NCBI RefSeq assembly: GCF_021130785.1
Contig: NC_060207.1
Coordinates: 104,717,001 to 104,781,000 of the forward strand
DNA from: Homalodisca vitripennis
Taxonomy: Eukaryota; Arthropoda; Insecta; Hemiptera; Cicadellidae
DNA: 64,000 nt
Reading direction: 5' to 3'
Under the pieces are notes generated by a model. It was given only the letters and a program-made list of their open reading frames with translations. It did no database searches and had not been told where the DNA came from. How positions within the stretch are numbered: position 1 is the first letter of the stretch; each line of letters begins with the position of its first letter. This document shows, in pieces, positions 23,122 to 34,953 of this stretch. The position numbers and the translations under genes were made by a program.

Positions 23122-24000
23122 TGTACCGTAAATTAGTTAATTAAATTTCATACAATGTAAATTTCGCAACCTAATCAGCCAGTATAATATAATATTATTT
23201 TACATCCAATGTTCCGGAACTAAATTATTGGGCGGAGTAACTACCTAATTGGCACGCGTATGAATTTTTTTTCTTCTAACCCTTTGTAGCAGCCCAACTA
23301 CGTAACCCATCAGACCTCGCGCGCTTTGTCCGTAAGTAAAATTTATCTTTTCGTATTATTAAATTAGCCCTTTGATGCCAAACGTATAAAATGAATGTAA
23401 CGTAAAGTAAAGATGTGAATAGTAAAGTAACTTACCCTTGAAGATCTTTTATTTGCTTGATGGAGATAGATAAAGGTTGTGGCGTCGTCCTTATGGCGAC
23501 GAGCACGTTGTTATAAATAGTAATTTGTATCATTAAATGGCTAATACCGTCGCGAATTTGTTTTAGGCGAGTTTACGTAGCTGATGTATCTCACGTGTTG
23601 TTTGAATAGATGGCTACCACTTCCCAACTCTACTCCTCTTCTAGAAATAACCGTTCTTAGACTACAGCTTCAATGTCTCGTGCCAAGACGCCGACACCCG
23701 GGTTGTGAGTCTACCTATTGCGAAGGGAAGTGAAATATTATTGTTTTGTAAAGTAAAACGTCGTACGCATAATTCAATAGAACATTGGATATTTTAGGCC
23801 CACCTAGGAGATATACTTTTTAGTTATTATATTCTAATTGGCAGCAACGTGGCATTACATAACTTTTCCTTTACCATCTAAAAGTGGTGCTTTTAAGTTT
23901 TCGTAATTAAACTGAACTTATAAGTAAACATTGTATTTCTAGTATTTATTACTACGACCTCAGAAGTCACCACCCCCATGTGTTATCGTCATACGGTACA
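23122..24000 (+). repeat. gypsy-1 3' LTR (879 bp)
   Basis: Copy of 16,560-17,438 with two substitutions by eye. Followed by AAGA at 24,001-24,004. Confidence 0.95.
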
Positions 24001-24490
24001 AAGAGGTGCGTGGAACTAGGGCACGACGCAGGGGAAATTAGGACGACGCTGGTTGTTTACGGATAGGAGAGGAGTAGAGGAGATGTTTTAGGTGTAGCGG
24101 GAATAAGGATTTATTGGCGGAAAGAAAACGAAGGGTGTAGAGCTACACGTATGGCCGTGGGAGGAGACGCTAAGATAAGATAAGTTAGGAACAACAGGAC
24201 GTCGGTAATAGCGGAAGGCGGAAAATAAAAAGGTCAAGGGCAAAAGAGGTACGCGGAACTAGGACACGACGCAGGGGTAATTAGGACGACGCTGGTTGTT
24301 TACGGATAGGAGGGGAGTAGAGGAGATGTTTTAGGTGTAGCGGGAATAAGGATTTATTGGCGGAAAGAAAACGAAGGGTGTAGGGCTAGACGTAGGGCCG
24401 TGGGAGGAGACGCTAAGATAAGATAAGTTAAGAACAACAGGATGTCGGTAATAGTGGAAGGCGGAAATTTAAAAGGTCAAGGGCAATAAG
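24001..24490. repeat. 243-bp tandem repeat, two full units
   Basis: The unit starting AAGAGGTGCGTGGAACTAGG at 24,001 recurs as AAGAGGTACGCGGAACTAGG at 24,244 and runs to about 24,490 with few changes. The sequence left of gypsy-1 (GGTCAGGGTAAAAGA) matches the unit end, so gypsy-1 inserted at a unit boundary. In the solo-LTR orientation this is the upstream, U3-like end. Confidence 0.88.
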
Positions 24491-24572
24491 GGAAACTGCA
24501 CTTTGGTAAATAGGGTTTCTATTTGAAAGGGTGAGGATTAAGGACGGGGACGAATAAGGGTCGTTACACGCT

Positions 24573-25364
24573 AAGTAAAAATGTCTTAGAATGTAAAAGA
24601 ATAACATTATTTCAGACATTTGCCATCGTCGTATGTTTTATAAAGAACACAATAGCAGTGTTCGAAGGTAGTATTCTTTTTATTACTATAACGGTGGCTA
24701 ATATTCAAAATGCTACTATCCTTTCAAAATCAACCATCGTAAATAACTCATTAAAAAGTGCTCTCATACAATGAGAGTAAAAGGTGCGTTGTAGTTTGTT
24801 CTAACACTCCGTTTATGGAAAATAAATAACAAATAGATGAATCATAGACTACCTAAAAATATCTTAAAATAAAATAAAACAGTGTATTTTACAACATACA
24901 ATATTGAATTCGAATTTATTTAGAAATATCAGGATTTTTTCGATATTATAAAATTTACACCAGCCGTACCTAGAAGTAAAAGTGTATGAGGAAACTGTAA
25001 AACACTGTTCCACAGTTTTATCCAACCCATGATAACAAATTTAGAACCGAGAGAATTAATATTAAAGATTGCCTAGTCAACAATATATAATTTTTATTGT
25101 TATATCTTGTGTTGATTTTAACCAGTTACAATCAGATGCAAAAGTTTTATATTTAAGATTTAGAAATTAGAAGTATTAATACAGCTTGTAATGATAGAAA
25201 CGTAAATGTGGCCTAAAAGAACATTTGATACAGTATTTGATATTGTAACAGTTGAACAATAAATAGGGAATAGTTATTACTGCTTGATTATAATATATTC
25301 CTGAGATTAGCAAAAGCAATATTTGTAAAATTGTACACGGACATACTTGTGGTATTATGATGGG

Positions 25365-25368
<4 letters not shown>
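24573..25368. other. intronic stretch, nothing recognised
   Basis: AT-rich, no family or structure seen. Confidence 0.4.

Positions 25369-25407
<39 letters not shown>
25369..25407. repeat. (AT)n microsatellite
   Basis: About 38 bp of AT repeat. Confidence 0.95.
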
Positions 25408-25409
<2 letters not shown>

Positions 25410-25551
25410 TAATATACACAAGTACGTTTCTGTGCATATTTGATGTATTATATGTAGTAAAGTCAGTTGATTATAAATCAAAATGAAAAACTGTAGCTGC
25501 AATAACTTTTAAACATTTAATTTTAACCATCTTAACATTAATGTGACGAAA

Positions 25552-26715
<1,164 letters not shown>

Positions 26716-26851
26716 CAAAACAACTGTTAAACAACTTTTGTGACACTGGTTTGTTTCGTATATGTTTTTAAAAGGGTAAGATTACGCTACGTAGGCTAAT
26801 TTGCAATGCTCTCATTCAATATCAGAAATATAAAAAAAAAAAAAAACAATT

Positions 26852-27690
26852 ATGGTTGCCTGTAAAGTCGGTTTTACGGGCGAAGATTTTACGTGACAAC
26901 GTCTTTTTCTCGGTAGAATATTTATTGATATGAATATTATTAAATTGCACAATAGGAACAAGGAATTGAATAAAAATAAGAATTGCACAAATTTTAACTA
27001 TAGAAATATATTTTGTTTACTAAAACATTGTACATAATTTGAAATTAATTAAAATTTGTTATTGTAAATGGTAAAGTTGAATAAAACATTTACTAAAATT
27101 GGAATTTGAAATTCTTGCTAAACACAGTTAAATTCTAACTCCGCGCGTGGTGATTGGTCGGTTTAGTTCGTTTGTTTGGTCGCACTGTTATGACAGGTTA
27201 GAGGTTATAATTTGTTATTTTAAATGTTTGACTAGCAATACGCGCTGTTTCTTCTCAATCGACTGAATTACGATTGATTGCAGAGTGATTTAAACTAATA
27301 ATTTACTTAACACTATCAACATTTGTCAATAGTATGACATAACCTATAAACTCAGTTTCTCAACTTTTGTGTCAATCTAACAAGTAATCAATCAATCATA
27401 GTTTACGATAATGAAATATCAGTGTACAATTATTTACCTTTATTGTTGTAGTTGTTGTAAATGACGAATCTAAGCACTCCCCATTTTCACGAATAAACAT
27501 AGTTATCTGCTTTATCCCGTGCGGCGGACCCACAGTTATCTGCTTTATCCCGTGCGGATCCCGTGCGTGCGGCGGACCCACTGGACGGGCATCGTAACGT
27601 TACCGGGCGTTACACTTTTTCATGAGTGACTCCGAGCCGCAACCTAATTTAAGACGTTGTCACGTCAAAAACTATGTTCCCAGCAAAACA
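26852..27690. mobile_element. candidate non-autonomous DNA element with inverted ends
   Basis: ACGTGACAACGTCTT at about 26,891 recurs inverted as AAGACGTTGTCACGT at about 27,649. The bases around it are also similar (GGGCGAAGATTTT outside the left copy, GGGAACATAGTTTTT outside the right one read in reverse). Between them lies a duplicated AGTTATCTGCTTTATCCCGT at about 27,500-27,570 and GC-rich strings unlike the flanks. Exact ends and target duplication were not resolved. Confidence 0.4.
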
Positions 27691-28319
27691 AACAAATATC
27701 TCAAATCGTCTGAGTATATAACTTCCTAGTACAGGAGGAATTAATTGTAAAAATATATTGTAAAATATTTGAAACACCATTAGTATCACAATACTAAAAA
27801 TATTCTGTTTTTAGAGTACTATAACATAGTACTAATACAAATTTATTAGAATTATTTTTATTGGTTACTTTCTTTTATTATCTGCTGTTGTTGTTTTTTT
27901 TGTTTTTTGATAGAATGGTTGTATATCCGTATTATTAAATGACTAACAATTGGCATAATATAAAGACTATTAGGTCAAAGTAATCAAGAGTGAGTAATTA
28001 TTCTAGTCCTATTTAGAAGATAGCCAATTCAAAGAATATTAGTTGTTTACAAGACATAAGTGTTTACAGGATGTAGGTGTAGCACAATATTTTTAAATGC
28101 GTTTAAAAGTTATACAATATAAACTAAATAAATAACTGTTTGAAGAAATAAAATATATTCTATAAATGAGATTTATGGTATTAGTCCATTTTAAAGTAAA
28201 GCACTAAATATAACTAAACATATGCTGAAATAAAAAACGATTTAGATATATTCATATTTAAATATCCACGCCAAAGTTTTTCGAAATAAAGCAATAATTA
28301 TTCTGGACCAAATGGAATA

Positions 28320-28400
28320 ATAATATATATATATTATTATTCATATTATATTATATTATATTATTATTCATATTATATATTATTTTATATATATATATAT
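28320..28400. repeat. imperfect TA-rich simple repeat
   Basis: TATAT and TTATATTA strings alternating over about 80 bp. Confidence 0.8.
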
Positions 28401-29061
28401 CAGAAATTTTTCAAATAATAAGAAGTATATATTTATAACATTACACTGATATGAAAACAAAGTTAGTATAATACTAAGAAAGGATGTATAGTCCTAAATC
28501 ATGCATTTTAGTTAAGACTAGAACATCCTTCAACTGTCGCAGCTCAAAGCTCAAGCTCAACCGAAGCTCATAAATCGATCGATCGCTTCGGTTAAGGATC
28601 ATTCGGCAATTTATTTATCTTTCTCTGCATTACTTAACTTAGCACAAAAACTTGAGGAATGAAAAGTTTAATTATATGAAAAACATTGATGCTGATGCTC
28701 AGAAAGAACCCAACAAGAATCAATAAGTAGGCTAAAACATTTACACAGTATTTATTTTAAACACACGGCGGCGCCACACATTTTTAATACAACTTTAATT
28801 TGCAAAAACTAATTATTCAATAACAAATTGTCATCAATGAATGAAAACATCCACCTATAAAAAAAGAAAATATTAATTCACTGATTTATACGGACTCAAA
28901 AACACCCCTCTTAACAGAAAACTTCAAGAAAGAATCAACATAACAAAAAATGTGGTTAAACCACGTAGCTTATGGAAAATATACCAAACACAAGAAAAAA
29001 TATCAAAAAAATATTAAAAGAATACTCTGCACACATTGAATACGAAATCATACAAAAACAT

Positions 29062-29062
<1 letters not shown>

Positions 29063-29150
<88 letters not shown>
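29063..29150. repeat. (TA)n microsatellite
   Basis: About 88 bp of TA with one interruption (TATATAATATA). Confidence 0.95.
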
Positions 29151-29156
<6 letters not shown>

Positions 29157-29258
29157 GTATATTATTTATTATATATTAGTAATTTAAATATCTTAAATGA
29201 ATGAAAGTAGAAACACAGAAAGAAACACCCATTAATAATTAACAAGGCTCTATTGGAG

Positions 29259-29261
<3 letters not shown>

Positions 29262-29341
<80 letters not shown>
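29262..29341. repeat. (AT)n microsatellite
   Basis: About 80 bp of uninterrupted AT. Confidence 0.97.
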
Positions 29342-29348
<7 letters not shown>

Positions 29349-29480
29349 ATCAAAATCATCGTTGTGTATAAATCTTTCATACTGGCTAAAATACTCGTAA
29401 GTTCAAATCTTTGTATTTACACTAAACGGTATTTAATATTATGTGTAATCAACATTACGTAGATATGCATTTGTGCAGTC

Positions 29481-29484
29481 AACT
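29481..29484. repeat. target-site duplication AACT (left) of the DNA transposon
   Basis: AACT directly before GAAGCC and again directly after GGCTTC at 32,432-32,435. Confidence 0.7.
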
Positions 29485-29516
29485 GAAGCCTTCCAGTTCA
29501 AATGGAGCTATGTGCC
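29485..29516 (+). repeat. DNA transposon left terminal inverted repeat
   Basis: Pairs with 32,400-32,431 at 29 of 32 positions and contains GGAGCTATGTGCC. Confidence 0.85.
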
Positions 29517-29875
29517 ATTTTAAAGAACTTTTGGAAAACAACAAAAACTGTTTTATTCGTATAATAATTATTTTTCTTAATTGAAATTAAGTAAACATGT
29601 TTTCTATAAAATATATGAACTCTTCTATGCCTTTAAAAAAAATCTTTTATATGTAATGAAAATATTTTAAAAAAAATTTTAATTGACATTTTTGGAATAG
29701 AGCTATGTGCCTTATGCATAGGCGTTCTAAAAGAGCTAAGTCCAGGTATTAAAAAAAAAACAAGATATTATGTTCGTAAAACATGTTTAATGAAAAAGGT
29801 ACAATTAATTATAAAAACATACAGGGTAAAAAATGAAATATTGTTAACATTATATTGAAATGTCATTGTAATCAG

Positions 29876-32108
29876 TTAGTTTATACAAATTTTTTCAAAA
29901 AATTTTCTGTTTTCTTCTTTTATATAAGGTAACACTTTCCTCAAGTCTTCTTTTTTTTGGCGATTGATAAATCTATAGTTTTCTGGTAAGGATTCAAGAT
30001 TGACTGTTTGTAGAGTCCTTTCATTTACACCAGGGTTGAAAACGTAGTGATCTACCCATGGTTCAATCTCATTGAACGTCTTTTTTGTTTGTACTACTAC
30101 TGGTTTCTTTTTTTCTATACGGATCCAGGAAGCTGTAGATATACCTAACTTTTTGGTGTTTATGATGGAAGAAGCAGCTTGATCAAAGTCAAGGAACTGT
30201 TCAGCCATCTCTACAACTTTGAATGGTCTTTCGTGGCGGGATGTGATTATAGCACGCTTAACATCGTCAGGCGTTTCAGATTGTATACGCTTCCAACGTT
30301 TTTCAATGATTGCACAAATTTTCTATCAGCTGCAGTAAAACTATGTCCCACAACAAAAACTTGTGCTTAATTTGGTCAAAATAAGTCCAGGGAAATCAAA
30401 TACATATACATGAACACCATCATTCTGTTCTTTATCTGGCCGCAGCAGTTATAACTCCAAATTGTTAACTGACGCTTATTAGTCAAGTTCATGTTGTTTT
30501 AATTACTCTGAACAAACAAGACGCCATTTGGTTTCCACCACGAGACGATTGGTCTTCATGCCAAAAGGCCACATAATACCATCACTGGTGTCAGTCACGT
30601 GAATGCCAAAATTGTAGCATGATAACTGACGTGCATAATACATGTCTGAATGTGTTAATTTTCGGGATTGGGAATACTTTTTGAAGATCAATTACAGCAG
30701 TGTAAGTATTACTGGTAGGAGAGGCGGAACTGATACTGTCAGACGTCATTGATGTATAAGCTGATTCACTTTTACGATGGTGTTGTTCTTGTTCAATCTT
30801 CGCTTTCTAACAACGAGTGGGTCTTTTACTAGTCATTTCGAGCTTTAGGGCGGTCACAATTTTTTACATGTATCAACACGAGGTTTCCTAAGTTTTAGAT
30901 TTGGAAAATCATTCTTAAAAACTATGGAAAAGAAATTGTATGAGATTTTAATATTAGGAAAGTTTTCCATAAACGCCTTGTATAGGCGATACAGATTGAG
31001 ATCTTGGCTCAGGTATTCATAATCAGATCGGTTTCTGTTGTAGTGGCTAGGTTTAGATGGTATGGATTTAATATGGTCCTTGACCAAATTTCTATCAGCC
31101 AGAGTGTATTTGAAAGTTTTCAATCCTCCCCAGGTATCCTTCACAAACAGTATTGCCCATTTTTTTATTTGCCACAGATTTTGTACTCTTTTGGATGACT
31201 TAATTCCAAATATAGCCAAAAATGTGTTTTTACATACCCGGATATGGTGTCCTTTCCTATTTGGCAACGATGCAACTCACAGTATTTTGACGTCGGCTTT
31301 CTGTTGGGGTATCATATTTACCATGTCGCCTCCTCTGAACTGGGAGAATCTCTATCAGCCCAAGCAAGTATGTGTTCTGTCTGTTCTTGTCAAGCTCATG
31401 GATCTCTTTAAATAACTTCATTTTGTAGTCATCAGATAATTCACTGCATTTGTACTTGCATTTGCACTTTTCCTGAAAGTAATGAAATTGCTTAGGAAAT
31501 AGTATGGTTAAATGGGTAATAAGATTGACATAAGTTTTATATAGGCTAATGTTAAATTAAATTATTATACGAAAAGAATAAAACATTGGTTTTGGATTCC
31601 AGTTCAGAATTTTATCTACGGCTTAACGATTTATGAGTTTTAATTTAGGCCTACTCTAATCTTAAAATATAGGCTACTGTTATCCGTAAGTTTGTAGTTT
31701 GGTTGATTAGTAGTGGGGCTAAATGAGATACGGGATAACAGCAGCCATACTGTTAAATTATACACTATTATTTTACTTTACACAAAGTTCAAGTAGACCT
31801 ACCTTCTCCTGGTATATTACAAATAAATTCCGTAAAAATATAACTTATGTTAGGTTATGTTGCTAAAAATTATTGTAGTATTTATTCATTAACTATAAAC
31901 TACAACAACAAAACTTACTCAAATTATATAATATTGTTTAAGTTACAATTCAAATTAATTGAAAAAAAAAACCACTTTAGCTTACTAATTAACCTACCTG
32001 TGTAAAAGGTGGATCTTTTGCAGACACTTCTTTGTAACCTTTGCTTCGAATAATGTATGGCTTTCCACTTATTCTTGCTTTCCGTTGTTTAATTTTAAAA
32101 GATTTCAT
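29876..32108 (-). pseudogene. two-exon transposase-like gene of the DNA transposon, frame-broken
   Basis: Exon 1 (32,108-31,998) encodes MKSFKIKQRKARISGKPYII and ends PPFTQ|GTAGGT. Exon 2 begins at 31,472 after CTTTCAG with EKCKCKYKCSELSDDYKMKL, a cysteine cluster, and phase 0 is kept. Then come LGLIEILPVQRRRHGKYDTP, VCKNTFLAIFGIKSSKRVQN, KPSHYNRNRSDYEYLSQDLN, RKPRVDTCKK, YTAVIDLQKVFP, RQLSCYNFGIH and, in the last 110 codons, RPFKVVEMAEQFLDF and DLRKVLPYIKEENRKFFE. I recognise this order as a protein repeated many times in arthropod genomes; the DLQ, NFGIH and later acidic segments suggest an RNase H-like transposase core. Frame changes occur near 31,250, 30,860, 30,680, 30,530 and 30,280. 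It ends at 29,876. Confidence 0.75.
31998..32108 (-). CDS. first exon of the transposase-like gene
   Basis: 37 codons from ATG 32,108 to the donor CACAG|GTAGGT, basic (eleven Lys/Arg in the first 28 residues) and open throughout. The matching acceptor is at 31,473-31,475, in the same phase. Confidence 0.65.
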
Positions 32109-32399
32109 TATCCTTAGGAGTTTCACTAAACGCTTTTTAACTTTTGATTATCCATATTACAGCATAATACAGTATACTTGTTAGTTATTACACAACTTAC
32201 AGTACTCACAGCTGCTTAAAATGGTTGCCGGCACTTAGCTCCAATAGCACTGAAGGCCAGCTGGAGTTGCCCACCGGCACTATCTGTGATCATTGATTGC
32301 AACTAACAGAAACATAGTTGGCACATAGCTCCTTTAGATATGGAATCACGTTGGAACATAGACTAATTTAATTAGAAAAAAACTATTTTTGGAAATGTT

Positions 32400-32431
32400 G
32401 GCACTTAGCTCCATTTGAACGGAAAGGCTTC
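32400..32431 (-). repeat. DNA transposon right terminal inverted repeat
   Basis: Reverse complement of 29,485-29,516 at 29 of 32 positions; followed by AACT at 32,432-32,435. Confidence 0.85.
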
Positions 32432-32435
32432 AACT

Positions 32436-33534
32436 AATGATGAAATCTTTGAGAAGAACCTCGTAAAAGAATTAATAATGCTTGAAATGTGTAATTTTTG
32501 CTATACCTTATTTAGAATACTTTCAAATTGTTGAATGTAATCTTCAATAACCGAAATCGATGTCAGTTTAACGTCAGGAGTATTTCAACCTAGTGATAAT
32601 GTTTGATAATATTTAATAGCTAATATTTAATAACTGATAATAATTATTGTTGTTAACTATTGACATCTCAATAATAAGCTCAACCTGAATCGCCAATAAA
32701 GCAATAATGAACAAACATGATTTCTACTCTACTTGCATTAGTCGTCATGGCAGACATCAAATATCAGCTATGTTACTGTTATATTTACAGTTTAATTGCT
32801 AATCAGTGTATTAACGACTACTATGTCATCTATAGTCCTGACCACATAATTATCTCCCCTACTTTATGAGTCACTCGGTATTCGTTCTTCGAAGGTATTT
32901 CTGTAAACTGACACAGTACACTGTATGCTATTGCTTCCCTGTCCCTGTTGGCTATATCATCCTATTTCCTTCATTCATTCTAGGAGTTATATCATTTGTA
33001 TATACCTAATTAGTATCCCATTCCTTATCAGTGAGAAACAGACGCGATGCCCCTTCGACGATTTTTTACGATAAACAAATGCATTTACTGTCTGGTTTAT
33101 TGGTTTTTAATTCCATGGTCTATAGTTACGGGCTCACTGTGGTCGCTTGTTTCATCAAATAATTAAAATCAAGGACCAATTGGTTCGTTAAATTCTATTA
33201 TTGCCCGGTATCTCAGTTTCTGTTCCTTCAGCTATTGTATGTAAGCCATCCAATAACGAGACCAATTTTAAGTACCCTACATGTACAAATTCTCAATAAT
33301 TGGAATAAATAGTAGAGGAATAAATTACTTGTTTTCAATTCATCATTGATGCCGTTAATTAAACAAGTTAGATAATAATACTTGCCTTTACTGTTTGAAT
33401 TACACTACAACACCTGACATTTATTCATCCAAATACTATACTAGGAAACTGTTGCAACTTTGCGTTCTGTGCCTATATGCCGTTAAGAATTGGGAAAAAT
33501 ACATTTAAGAGTATTTGTGGGTGGTATTTTGGAG

Positions 33535-33537
<3 letters not shown>
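32436..33537. other. intronic stretch, nothing recognised
   Basis: AT-rich; no family, exon or repeat structure seen. Confidence 0.4.

Positions 33538-33569
<32 letters not shown>
33538..33569. repeat. (TA)n microsatellite
   Basis: About 32 bp of TA. Confidence 0.95.
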
Positions 33570-33754
33570 TTTATCTTATATCTAAGTACTGTGCATGCCA
33601 AATATTGTCCAAATTTGTCCTGGGTTTTGCGTGATTTAGTATTAAACATCTTCAAAAACATTAGAATTTATAATAATTATAGGATTACTGATAAAATAAA
33701 TTATTGGTTGAACATTACTGAAGTGTATCATTCGAGAGGTTCTAAAAACTTCAA

Positions 33755-33900
33755 TTGGGATATCTCTCTGTCTGTCCACAGAACGGCTCGAAAGCGTAAT
33801 GACATATAAACTTGAAATTGTGGATGAGGCTTCATTTATATATGACGGGCACAGAGTTCGATGATGGTGCATGTCACGCTATGGGATTTGACTGATCGTT
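33755..33900. repeat. dispersed repeat fragment, related to 50,815-50,960
   Basis: Shares, in order, a CTGTCTGTC run, an ACTTGAAAT/AACTTGAAAT box, GATGATGGTGCATGTCA and ATGGGATT with 50,815-50,960. A weaker relative is at about 34,180-34,330. No coding content; probably an old non-autonomous element. Confidence 0.5.
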
Positions 33901-34867
33901 TAGCGGACGTTGTTCATTAGTGTTATGTGTAACAATTATGAAAACGACACAACAGGAGTATAAATTAATTTGTAAACACTCTTAGTTTACATAAATTAAA
34001 TTTAGTTCACTCATAAGAGATCTTAACATGTGACGTATTATCTCGTGTAGCCTAATTATTTTATAACATACATAATGTTTTTGTGATTTGGTGTTTAGAT
34101 GTTTTCTTTAAGCACTGATATGAAATACAACTTAATTAATAAAAGTTTGAATGTATCGTATGACAACATATGTAGACTTTACAAACTTTTAATTTCTACA
34201 TAGACGAGAACGAGTTCTATGATGTTGCAAGTTCAACAATGGAATTGTTGAAACGGTTACTCAGCAGAGTGACACAATTACTCTTTTGTTTGTTGGGAGA
34301 TATACAAATTTCTTACCGGGTCTGTCGTTTAATCAAATGGCAATAATGAAATAAGATATAGACTTGAAATTTAGAATTAACCTCAGCGAAGCCTTTTTAC
34401 GCGATAAGTAGTGTGGCGTACACCTGTCTTGTATTAAATTACTGGACAATTTTAATTAAAATACAAGTATGTCGTTTACTTTTAGGGATAAAAACCAATT
34501 TAATTTTAAAATGAATTTTAATGTCTTCAAGGTGAGTAACCTCAAAACCTCACTGCAGCTACTTTACGTAGGAAAAATGTCCCAATAAATATAAACAGAG
34601 TAATATTCTGCTATGGTTATAATGCGATTTCTAAAGACATCACTTGAAGATTTACTCTACCGAACTCAGGATGTTTTTAGTTTATTACTTTTATTTTATT
34701 TATTTGGAACCAAACAGTCCAATAATATCCTAATCGTTTGTTCTTGAGAACTTTTGTTACAAAGATAAAATCAAACGTCAGATAAATAAAGAAATAATCA
34801 TGATAGTAAGTAGCAAATAAATAAACACTGATAATACAAAACAACAAAACGTATTCATCAGTTTCAG

Positions 34868-34953
34868 GATTGTACGGATCGGGTGAAAACTCCCACGTAC
34901 AACTTGATATTGTTGGAGGGAACGCAACTTCTATTTGGCTTCATCCTTATCAG
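34868..34953 (+). CDS. serine-protease homologue exon 2 (propeptide and IVGG)
   Basis: Acceptor TTTCAG and donor CAG|GTAAAA frame 86 nt encoding LYGSGENSHVQL, then DIVGGNATSIWLHPYQ. IVGG is the conserved new N-terminus of activated chymotrypsin-fold proteases, and HPYQ precedes beta-strand 2. The residue before IVGG is Asp, so the usual trypsin-like activation cleavage site is absent. An NAT sequon follows immediately. The exon ends in phase 0. Confidence 0.88.

Larger units (their letters stand above)
16560..24000 (+). mobile_element. gypsy-1: near-intact Ty3/gypsy LTR retrotransposon, 7,441 bp
   Basis: Two 879-bp LTRs (TGTACCGT...ACGGTACA, 8-bp terminal inverted repeat) flank gag and pol. 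Pol runs protease, reverse transcriptase, RNase H, integrase, the Ty3/gypsy order. A purine tract AAAACAGGGGGGA (23,104-23,116) precedes the 3' LTR. I found only two differences between the LTRs (A/G near 17,247 and T/A near 17,368, with equivalents in the 3' LTR) and no length change, so the insertion is recent. There is no env-like ORF after pol. Gag is open. Pol has one apparent frameshift near 20,520 in an A run. The primer-binding site after the 5' LTR (CATAATTTAATTGCGCAACT) does not start with the usual TGG and was not assigned. Confidence 0.95.
15036..24568 (-). mobile_element. 2.09-kb solo LTR, interrupted by a nested gypsy element
   Basis: The outer ends are TGTAACG (15,036) and CGTTACA (24,562-24,568), a TG...CA pair with a 7-bp inverted repeat, flanked by the direct repeat CGCT at 15,032-15,035 and 24,569-24,572. 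Removing the nested gypsy element and one copy of its target duplication leaves 2,088 bp. The segment is GC-rich and purine-biased against an AT-rich background. It holds 69-bp and 243-bp tandem repeats and, on the minus strand, a TATA/Inr promoter followed by a leader with a splice donor. With no gag-pol between the ends and one target duplication around them, the simplest reading is a solo LTR left by recombination of a large LTR element, in minus orientation. Confidence 0.7.
27691..29480. other. intronic stretch with AT-rich simple sequence
   Basis: No gene recognised. Imperfect (TA)/(TTA) simple sequence occurs at about 28,320-28,400, and long TA arrays at 29,063-29,150 and 29,262-29,341. 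Confidence 0.5.
29485..32431 (-). mobile_element. complete 2,947-bp cut-and-paste DNA transposon
   Basis: The 32-bp ends (29,485-29,516 and the reverse complement of 32,400-32,431) agree at 29 of 32 positions without gaps, starting GAAGCCTT. They are flanked by a 4-bp direct repeat AACT. The last 13 bp of each terminal repeat, GGAGCTAWGTGCC, recurs inside both ends: left at 29,504, 29,700 (one change) and 29,731 (weaker); right, inverted, at 32,400, 32,320 and 32,230. Such clusters are typical transposase binding sites. One two-exon minus-strand gene fills the interior. A 4-bp duplication and this protein type could fit the Sola superfamily; that assignment is from memory and not secure. The gene is frame-broken, so the copy is not autonomous. 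Confidence 0.8.

Noticed and set aside
29162..29380. Tyr/Ile-repeat open frame
   Set aside because: Translation of an (AT)n array; the same applies at 25,176-25,502 and 33,473-33,809.
34490..34536. Possible first exon of the protease homologue (ATG ... AAG|GTGAGT)
   Set aside because: It ends in phase 0 while exon 2 requires phase 1, and its peptide is not a signal sequence; the phase-1 alternative frame has a stop.
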